From Gammaproteobacteria bacterium (GTDB lineage: Bacteria; Pseudomonadota; Gammaproteobacteria; Steroidobacterales; Foliamicaceae), in the NCBI GenBank assembly GCA_011523505.1, contig WTGP01000034.1, positions 62,001 through 126,000 on the forward strand: a stretch of DNA of 64,000 nt, given 5' to 3'. Below the pieces are notes generated by a model. It saw only the letters and a program-made list of their open reading frames with translations, was not told the origin of the DNA and did not search any database. This document shows, piece by piece, positions 58,466-64,000 of the stretch. The position numbers and the translations under genes are program-made. The number at the start of each line of letters is the position of its first letter. Positions within the stretch are counted from its first letter, which is position 1.

Positions 58466-59728
58466 TCAGCGATTGGCCAGCGTCCATGCGGCCGCTGCCA
58501 GCACGCGGGTACCCAGGGCAAGGTCGAACGGCTTTGCGTTTTCGGCCTCGTGATGGCTTATTCCGCCCTCGCAGGCGACGAATACCATTCCGGTGGGGCA
58601 GATCCTGCCGAGGTGCAGCGAGTCGTGGCCGGCGCCGGACAGCATCAGCGGGCCGGAAGCGTTCATCATGTTTGCGCAGTTTTCCAGCAGGCCGATGATT
58701 GAAGGATCGAAGGCTATCGGATCCACTGTCGAGAGCACCCTTACCTCGGTACGGCAAGGGTGCGCCTGAGCCGGGGCTACTTCCCGGATCAGTCCCTCCA
58801 CCTTGTCCATTACCGCCTTGTCGGGGTGCCGCAGGTCGATGGTCAGGCGCACCTTGCCGGTTACGGTGCCCGGCGAGTTCGGAAAGCTGTCGATCCTGCC
58901 GAAGGTCAGTCGCAGGATGTCATCGTAGTCTTTCGTCAAAGACCGCAAGCTCACCATGATCCGGGCGGCGCCATCCAGGGCGTCCTTGCGCAGCGCCTGC
59001 TGAGTCGTGCCGGCATGCGCCGTTTCCCCAAGGATCTCGACCTGGATCCTTCTTACGCCCTGGATGCCTTTCACGATGCCGACGGGCAGGCCCGCCTGCT
59101 CGAGGATGGGGCCCTGCTCGATATGGATCTCAAGCGACGCGCACGGGCGCACCGAGTGAATCGGACGCAGCTCCGCGCGGGTCGCAGCGATGGAAGCGGC
59201 CAGCTCATCGCCCACCCGGGCGCCGTCGACAGTCCGGTTGTCAAGCACCGCGCTCAGTTCGCGGGTGCCGGCAAAGGCGCTGGAGCCGGTGGCTCCGGGC
59301 AGGAAGCGGCTGGCCTCTTCGTTGGTCCAGGCGGCGACCTCGATCGGTCTTTCCGGCGTCAGACCCTGTTGACGGATCGATTCCAGCACCTCGAGGCCCG
59401 CCAGCACTCCGAACGCCCCGTCGAACTTGCCGCCGGTGGGCTGGCTGTCCAGGTGAGAGCCGACGATAAGGGGGTCCTGCGACGCGGCGGCGCCCGGCAT
59501 GCGAACGAACAGGTTGGCTGCATCGTCCTGAAAGGCGGAAAAGCCGCGAGCCCGGGCCCATTCAATGACGAAATTCTTCGCTTCGGTATCGAGTTCCGTC
59601 AGGGCCTGCCGATTGACGCCGCCGTTCTCGAGCGCCCCGATCTCGGCCAGGCGCATCAGCAGGTCCCAGAGGCGGTCCTGGTCCACGGCGTTGCCTACGG
59701 CGGCGGCTTTAGCGTCGGGCCGCAACAT
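58466..59728 (-). CDS. M20-family amidohydrolase (N-carbamoyl-amino-acid hydrolase / allantoate type)
   Basis: A 420-residue zinc enzyme. Metal ligands are complete: GSHLDSQPTGGKFDGAFG (His and Asp), WTNEEASRF (Glu), LEIHIEQGP (His) and SHHEAENAKPF (His). GETAHAGTT and SGAGHDSLHLG mark the carbamoylase/allantoate group, which releases ammonia and CO2 or an amide product from ureido or amide compounds. It starts two bases after the M24 gene stop, so the two are one operon. Confidence 0.92.
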   Translation of the reverse strand: MLRPDAKAAAVGNAVDQDRLWDLLMRLAEIGALENGGVNRQALTELDTEAKNFVIEWARARGFSAFQDDAANLFVRMPGAAASQDPLIVGSHLDSQPTGGKFDGAFGVLAGLEVLESIRQQGLTPERPIEVAAWTNEEASRFLPGATGSSAFAGTRELSAVLDNRTVDGARVGDELAASIAATRAELRPIHSVRPCASLEIHIEQGPILEQAGLPVGIVKGIQGVRRIQVEILGETAHAGTTQQALRKDALDGAARIMVSLRSLTKDYDDILRLTFGRIDSFPNSPGTVTGKVRLTIDLRHPDKAVMDKVEGLIREVAPAQAHPCRTEVRVLSTVDPIAFDPSIIGLLENCANMMNASGPLMLSGAGHDSLHLGRICPTGMVFVACEGGISHHEAENAKPFDLALGTRVLAAAAWTLANR

Positions 59729-59730
59729 CG

Positions 59731-60930
59731 TCAGACTTCGATCAGGCCGCGCTCGAACTTAGTCAGCTGTGCGCACCCGGACTCCGTTACGACAACCGTT
59801 TCGCTGCTCGCCACCAGCGGTTCGCCGGCACGGCGCACGGCCTGCGGCAAGTGAAACACCATTCCCGGCTCCAGGACGGTCTGATCGCCCTCCTGAAGCG
59901 TGAGGAAACTACCCTCTCCCCAGTCCGGCGCAAAATTGATGCCCATCGAATACCCGGCGCGTTTTCGCAGCACGATCCCGTTCCTGTCGGCAATGCACTT
60001 TACTGCCTGGTTGACGCAGCTGGACGTGGTTCCGGGGCGGATCGCCGCCATCGCCGCGTCGAGCATGGCTTCGGCAATCGCCATATTCTCGATATTACGC
60101 TGCGTTGGCGGCCCCACCACCAGGGTCCGGAACAACGCGCCCGCGTACCGGTTCACCGAGCCGGCCACCTCCAGAAAGATATTTTCGCCCGGCACGATCC
60201 TCTTCTCGCTGGACCAGACGGAATGCGGCGCAAGCTGCCGGTGTCCGGACATGACGAATATCGGCAATCCCACGTATTCGCATCCCGACGACACCATCGC
60301 GTGGTGAATGTGGCCGGCCAGTTCGGCTTCCGTCATGCCGGCCCGGAAATTGTCGATTCCCGCCCGGATACCGATCTCCGCAATTCGGCAGGCCCTGCGT
60401 ATCTGCTCGATCTCGGCGGGGGACTTCTTCTGCCTCAGCGACTCCACAAGCCAGCCGCTGGGCTCCAACTGCATGTCCGGCAGCCTGTCCGCAAGCTCCC
60501 GATTCATGTCGACGGTGAAGAACCAGCCGTGCGTTTCCAGCCCGACCCTGGAACGGGTGAGCTCAAGCCGCTTCAGCGCTTCGACGAGTTCGCCGACAGG
60601 CGACTCGTTGTCGTGATAGGCCATCAACTGGTCTTGCCGGAACCAGGATCGTACCGGCAATCCCAGGGCCTCGAGCGCGCGCAGGATGATGATGGGCCTG
60701 GATCCCGGCTTTACGATCAGCATTTGCGGGTAGTAATAGCCTGGAGTGTGCCATCCGGAAATGTAATTGATGTTTTCCGGAATATGGATAACCATCGCGT
60801 CCAGGCCGCCGGAGAGGATCTTTTCGTTCAGGGCGGCCAGCCTGCCTTCAAATTCCGCCACCGGAAACGCCGGTTCGGGCAGAAATTTCATTGTCGGCTC
60901 GTGGTTCATGTTGACGGCCCCGGCGGGCAT
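59731..60930 (-). CDS. M24-family protein, ectoine hydrolase/creatinase-like
   Basis: A 399-residue pita-bread-fold protein; the ATG at 60909 (MNHEPTMKF) is a likelier start than 60930. The usual M24 metal ligands are changed: the first Asp site is FLEVAG, the second lies in YAGALFRT without Asp, and the GHG His is GYSMG. This pattern, and blocks such as GENIFLEVAGSVNRY, PPTQ, APDWGEG and LEPGMVFHLP, resemble ectoine hydrolase (DoeA/EutD) and metal-free creatinase rather than proline peptidases. The likely reaction is hydrolysis of a cyclic or amidino C-N bond. The substrate is unproven. Confidence 0.86.
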   Translation of the reverse strand: MPAGAVNMNHEPTMKFLPEPAFPVAEFEGRLAALNEKILSGGLDAMVIHIPENINYISGWHTPGYYYPQMLIVKPGSRPIIILRALEALGLPVRSWFRQDQLMAYHDNESPVGELVEALKRLELTRSRVGLETHGWFFTVDMNRELADRLPDMQLEPSGWLVESLRQKKSPAEIEQIRRACRIAEIGIRAGIDNFRAGMTEAELAGHIHHAMVSSGCEYVGLPIFVMSGHRQLAPHSVWSSEKRIVPGENIFLEVAGSVNRYAGALFRTLVVGPPTQRNIENMAIAEAMLDAAMAAIRPGTTSSCVNQAVKCIADRNGIVLRKRAGYSMGINFAPDWGEGSFLTLQEGDQTVLEPGMVFHLPQAVRRAGEPLVASSETVVVTESGCAQLTKFERGLIEV

Positions 60931-60938
60931 CGCGGGAT

Positions 60939-60959
60939 ATCTACTATCGTACAGTAGAT
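60939..60959. promoter_or_regulatory. Dyad upstream of the M24-M20 operon
   Basis: Perfect 7-bp arms ATCTACT / AGTAGAT with a 7-bp spacer. It contains TACTAnnnTACAGTA at 60942-60956, which recurs at 63883-63897. It lies about 30 bp before the probable M24 start. Confidence 0.7.
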
Positions 60960-61013
60960 TTACTGGAAATCCAAAATGCCGGCCAAGGCACTCCGGAGAT
61001 CTACGGAAAGGCT

Positions 61014-61889
61014 TTAGTCCTCGTCGACCGGAGCCGAAATCCGGCCGGTTTCCTCGGATTCAGAGCGTACCTGCGCATACTCGGGAAGGAAGGCGTTGAC
61101 CCATAGCACCACCGTTGTCTCGTCGGAGTTGTTCTTCCAGCGATGCATGAGGTGGCTGTGGAAATAGAGCGTGTCCCCGGTCTTCAGCTCGTAATCCTCG
61201 TCCGGCTCCAGCCATAGCGAAAGGTGGCCGGACAGCACATAGACGAATTCCTGGCCTTTGTGCGACCAGATGCCGTTGCTGTGCCCGCCGGGGGCGATGT
61301 GTGAAATCTCCGCCTCTATTCCGGCCGGCTTGGAGATGATGTCTTCGATGATGACGGACTTGTCCTCGGTGACGAATCTCGGACGTTGGTCCGTGGGTAC
61401 GAAGCGGCGCTTGGCGGGTGGGAGTTCCTCGCCCTTGAGCGTCGGCAGCGTGGTCCGAAGCGCCTCGCCCAGGCGGAACAGGGCCTCCATGGAAACACCG
61501 GTGTTGCCGCGCTCCAGGGCGCTGATGAACGATGGCGACAGTCCGGAGGATTCGGCGGTCTGGACCAGCGTCATCTTGCGCTGTTTGCGCAGCATCCTGA
61601 GCTTTTCTCCCAGCTTCTCGTCCACGTAGCTGTCTTCGACCGAAGGCTCGGGAGATCTGCCGAGTTCGCGGCGGATCGCGGCGGGATTCAGGCGCTCGTT
61701 GTAGTAGAGCCGGATGACCTTTCGAAGACGGCGAACGTGCTGTTGGCGGTATACGCGGTGCCGGCCCTTGGTTCTCTCGGGTGTGATCAGGCCTTCCCGT
61801 TCCCAGATTCTCAGTATGCCGGGTGAGACGTGAAGCAGTCTTGAGACTTCGCCGATCGAAAGCGCGTATTCCGATTTTGCCACCTTCAT
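61014..61889 (-). CDS. Transcription regulator with MerR, XRE and cupin domains
   Basis: A 291-residue protein from the ATG at 61889. Residues 8-75: MerR-type winged HTH (LSIGEVSRLLHVSPGILRIW, then GRHRVYRQQHVRRL). Residues 95-150: XRE HTH (LRMLRKQRKMTLVQTAESSG, SPSFISALERG). Residues about 185-275: cupin (SHIAPGGHSNGIWSHKGQEF, VLSGHLSLWLEP, LYFHSHLMHRW). XRE-cupin regulators usually sense a small molecule with the cupin. The added MerR head is unusual. Likely local regulator of the surrounding genes. Confidence 0.9.
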   Translation of the reverse strand: MKVAKSEYALSIGEVSRLLHVSPGILRIWEREGLITPERTKGRHRVYRQQHVRRLRKVIRLYYNERLNPAAIRRELGRSPEPSVEDSYVDEKLGEKLRMLRKQRKMTLVQTAESSGLSPSFISALERGNTGVSMEALFRLGEALRTTLPTLKGEELPPAKRRFVPTDQRPRFVTEDKSVIIEDIISKPAGIEAEISHIAPGGHSNGIWSHKGQEFVYVLSGHLSLWLEPDEDYELKTGDTLYFHSHLMHRWKNNSDETTVVLWVNAFLPEYAQVRSESEETGRISAPVDED

Positions 61890-61954
61890 GCAGACAGTTC
61901 TCGTCTTTGGCGAATGTACCTTCCCGAATGCATGACGAGTGCCGGAGCCTTCCC

Positions 61955-62707
61955 CTACGCGGCCTGTTTTCCCCGCGCCAATTGTACCGCGAAGTCCATG
62001 GTTGCCGCGTTGGCGGTGACGACCGGCTGTTGCAATTCCCGGGAAAGCTCCGCGGCCATCCGCCGATCGCGAACGGCGGTGCACGGAATGACAATCGCAT
62101 CGCAAGGCGATGTTCCGGCCGATCGCGCCAGAGCCAGAAAATGTTGCAGGCGCAACGCTCCGACCTTACTGTCGCTGCCCTTGCCGGCATGCGCGTGGGC
62201 CACCGGGTTGAAACCGCTTTTTCCCAGGAAATTGACGAATGCAATCCCGATTTCCGCATGGTACGGGGTGAGAACAAGCAACTTGCGAGCTTCGATCCGC
62301 TTCAATGCCGCCACGAGAGCCAGTGAAGTCGTGGTTGCGGGAATGTTCCCGGCGGATTCGGAGAGCGCCCTGGCCTGCCGTTCCCCGTATCTGCCGTCGC
62401 CCAGGAAAGAGCCGGAGGTGCATGCCCAGACGATGGCGTGCGGCGCAACATCGGCGGTCTGCGCCGCCGCCTTCGACAGCGATTCGACCGACCCCATGTC
62501 CTCGACCATCCGCGCCACCGCGTCCGAATCGCGCGGATCCGCGACGGACTCCGGGTGGACGCGGAACAAATGCGCCTCCGCGCCCCGCCGGGCAGCCATT
62601 TCGCAGATTTCCCCATCCAGGAGAAAGGTTGAGGGCACCAGCACCGCAATTCGCGCGGCGCCTTCCGAATGGGCCATGGCTCCTTGTGCGGCGTTCACTG
62701 AACTCAA
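61955..62707 (-). CDS. Asp/Glu racemase-family protein (maleate isomerase / EutA-like)
   Basis: A 250-residue protein; TTG 62707 overlaps the upstream stop, ATG 62677 is an alternative. Both catalytic Cys are kept: IVWACTSGSFLG and AIVIPCTAVRD. KLLVLTPYHAEIGIAF and LQQPVVTANAATMDFAV complete the family pattern. Relatives isomerise maleate, racemise hydantoins or amino acids, or occur as EutA in ectoine utilisation clusters. It is coupled to the aminotransferase gene. Confidence 0.88.
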   Translation of the reverse strand: MSSVNAAQGAMAHSEGAARIAVLVPSTFLLDGEICEMAARRGAEAHLFRVHPESVADPRDSDAVARMVEDMGSVESLSKAAAQTADVAPHAIVWACTSGSFLGDGRYGERQARALSESAGNIPATTTSLALVAALKRIEARKLLVLTPYHAEIGIAFVNFLGKSGFNPVAHAHAGKGSDSKVGALRLQHFLALARSAGTSPCDAIVIPCTAVRDRRMAAELSRELQQPVVTANAATMDFAVQLARGKQAA

Positions 62708-63864
62708 GCGGATTGCGAATCCGCCCGTATCGCTTCGATGAGCCGCTCAAGGCCGGTCTCGAGCTTGTCGCGGGAGGTTGCGAGAGACAAGCGCACCAGT
62801 CCGCGCCCGCCCGGACCGAAGGTTTCTCCGGGCGCCACCGAGACTTGCCGGGAGCGCACGAGGCGCTTGGCGAAATCGTAGGTATCCATGCTCGCGGTTG
62901 AAATATCCACCATCATGTAAAAGGCGCCGCCCGGCGACCAGGTCCTGATCCCGGTATCCGCGAACATGTCCGCCGCCAGGTCCCGGTTGCCACGGTAGTA
63001 GTCACGCATCACGGCTATGCTGTCCTGGGGTCCCCGAAATGCGGCCTCGGCGGCTTTCTGGGCCACGGAGCAGATCGAGCCGATTACGGGCTGCTGCAGC
63101 TTGGCCATGACTTCGATCAGGTCTTGCGGACAGGCCACGTAGCCGACGCGCCAGCCGGTCATCGCGTAGGTCTTCGAGCAACTGAAAAGACTGATCACGC
63201 GCCCATCGCCGTCGAACCGGGCCGCACATGTATGTTCCTCATCGAAAACAAACTCGTCGTAGCACTCGTCGGCAATGACCCAGAGGTCATGGCGCCGGGC
63301 GAAATCCACCATTTCGCGAACCAGGCCGGGGCTCATGACCGCGCCTGTCGGGTTCGACGGGGAATTGAGGATGATGCCCCGGGTCCGGTCTCCCACGTAC
63401 GCATCGAGTTCGCCGGGATCCGGCAGAAAGTTCCTCGATGAATCAGCGGGGTAATAACGGATCTTCCCGCCGGCCGACAGGACCATCATTTCCCAGTTGG
63501 GCCAGGCGGGATTTGGCAGAAGGATCTCGTCGCCGTGCTCCAGAATCGACAGGCAGGCCGTAAAAAGCCCCGAGGTGGCGCCGCTCACCGCCACGATCCC
63601 GTCGGCAGGAACATCCAGGCCATTTACCCGCTGGAGTTTTTCGGAGATTGCCTGGCGCAGGGAAAGCAGACCGACCGGCGGTGTGTACTTGGTAAACCCG
63701 TCCCGTGCCGCCTGGCAGGCAGCCTCGACAATATGCGGTGGCGTTGGGAAGTGCGGTTCGCCGAGATCGAGACGCACGCAGTCGGGCGTCCGGGCGGCGA
63801 GATTGGCAATTTCCCGAATGCCGCTTTGGGGCATTTCGGCGACGGTCCGGGCAAGCGGTTTCAT
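62704..63864 (-). CDS. Class I/II aminotransferase
   Basis: A 386-residue PLP enzyme from the ATG at 63864 (MKPLARTVAEMPQSG); the frame is open upstream through the operator. LDLGEPHFPTPPHIVEAA, TPPVGLLSLRQAI, NSPSNPTGAVMS, VIADECYDEFVF, PLP Lys in SCSKTYAMTGWRVGY, substrate Arg in LVRLSLA. The amino substrate is unknown. It heads the minus-strand unit with the racemase-like gene. Confidence 0.93.
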   Translation of the reverse strand: MKPLARTVAEMPQSGIREIANLAARTPDCVRLDLGEPHFPTPPHIVEAACQAARDGFTKYTPPVGLLSLRQAISEKLQRVNGLDVPADGIVAVSGATSGLFTACLSILEHGDEILLPNPAWPNWEMMVLSAGGKIRYYPADSSRNFLPDPGELDAYVGDRTRGIILNSPSNPTGAVMSPGLVREMVDFARRHDLWVIADECYDEFVFDEEHTCAARFDGDGRVISLFSCSKTYAMTGWRVGYVACPQDLIEVMAKLQQPVIGSICSVAQKAAEAAFRGPQDSIAVMRDYYRGNRDLAADMFADTGIRTWSPGGAFYMMVDISTASMDTYDFAKRLVRSRQVSVAPGETFGPGGRGLVRLSLATSRDKLETGLERLIEAIRADSQSA

Positions 63865-63882
63865 CGGGGCTTCTTGCAAAAT

Positions 63883-63897
63883 TACTAGTTTACAGTA
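63883..63897. promoter_or_regulatory. TACTAnnnTACAGTA motif between aminotransferase and SDR genes
   Basis: Second copy of the 15-bp motif seen at 60942-60956, lying between the divergent starts at 63864 and 63935. A TTGCAA lies just beside it (63874-63879), the same hexamer used as -35 at 43001-43006. The site could control both directions. Confidence 0.68.
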
Positions 63898-63934
63898 AGA
63901 ATTCCAGTCAGACCGAAGCTTGGGAGCAGGAATT

Positions 63935-64000
63935 ATGGATCTCGGAATTGCAGCCAGGGTGGCCGTTGTCACGGGTGGCAGCCAGGGGATAGGTCGGGCC
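63935..64000 (+). CDS. SDR-family oxidoreductase, 3'-truncated by window edge
   Basis: The ATG at 63935 opens a frame reading MDLGIAARVAVVTGGSQGIG and continuing past the window end. VTGGSQGIG is the Rossmann cofactor motif of classical short-chain dehydrogenases. It is divergent from the aminotransferase and shares its control region. Only 22 codons are visible. Confidence 0.85.
   Translation, partial: MDLGIAARVAVVTGGSQGIGRA

Noticed and set aside
58466..60930. Direct assignment of the cluster as the ectoine degradation operon
   Set aside because: The M24 and racemase-like proteins resemble EutD and EutA, but the deacetylase and other eut/doe genes are not in the window and the M20 enzyme is of the carbamoylase type.

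Overview
The window is GC-rich, densely coded DNA with short intergenic gaps. It looks like a Gammaproteobacteria chromosome, probably a heterotrophic marine or host-associated lineage. That is an inference from parE/parC, xseB and katG, two long TonB-dependent receptors, and many exported Tat- or lipoprotein-type hydrolases. I see no insertion sequence, integrase, phage gene, rRNA or CRISPR array. One tRNA gene (Arg, anticodon ACG) is present.

Layout. (1) 1-11983 is mostly housekeeping: a truncated M19 dipeptidase, xseB, a VOC protein, katG, the translationally coupled parE-parC pair, an HpaE-like aldehyde dehydrogenase, a double nitrilase-fold protein and tRNA-Arg. (2) 12044-16428 is a co-directional run of two small unknown proteins, a Tat-type exported methyltransferase and a TonB-dependent receptor. 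(3) 16449-27303 is accessory DNA with three toxin-antitoxin modules (RHH-VapC, Xre-RES, Phd-FitB/VapC), each with its own repeat or dyad operator. Between them lie a HAD phosphatase, a serine hydrolase, a PepSY membrane protein, a DUF3604 lipoprotein, a MORN-like lipoprotein, an OsmC protein and an alpha/beta hydrolase. (4) 27386-43029 is a glycan-type locus: the two halves of a Tm-1-like system on separate genes, a LamG-like lipoprotein, DUF1080, a ThuA-cupin fusion, carboxylesterase, sulfatase, GH116, GH29 and a carbohydrate-type TonB receptor. A 183-bp duplication here gives the sulfatase and GH116 the same Tat leader and leaves a 23-codon GH116 stub. (5) 43189-58092 holds a sugar ABC transporter whose permease, ATPase and binding-protein genes are scattered among catabolic genes (tandem SDRs, a hydroxyacid dehydrogenase-like protein, a flavin reductase-Nudix fusion, a Cys-less Asp/Glu racemase-fold protein, rhamnose/fucose mutarotase, two PLP enzymes, GalM, GH3). 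(6) 58466-64000 is a nitrogen-heterocycle or amino-acid type cluster: an M20 amidohydrolase, an M24 protein resembling ectoine hydrolase/creatinase without the usual metal ligands, an Asp/Glu racemase (EutA-like), an aminotransferase, the start of an SDR gene, and a MerR-XRE-cupin regulator.

How it may work together. Regions 4 and 5 plausibly take up (TonB receptor, then ABC importer) and degrade a sulfated, fucose- or rhamnose-containing glycan or glycoside. Sulfatase, esterase, GH29, GH116 and GH3 would act outside the cytoplasm, and mutarotase, SDRs and aminotransferases inside it. The divergent receptor/permease promoters share one -35 hexamer, and a dyad fills the spacer on the permease side. 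Region 6 shows a 15-bp motif, TACTAnnnTACAGTA, upstream of both of its outer transcription units, with an unusual three-domain regulator encoded between them. This is the best candidate for an undescribed regulated pathway.
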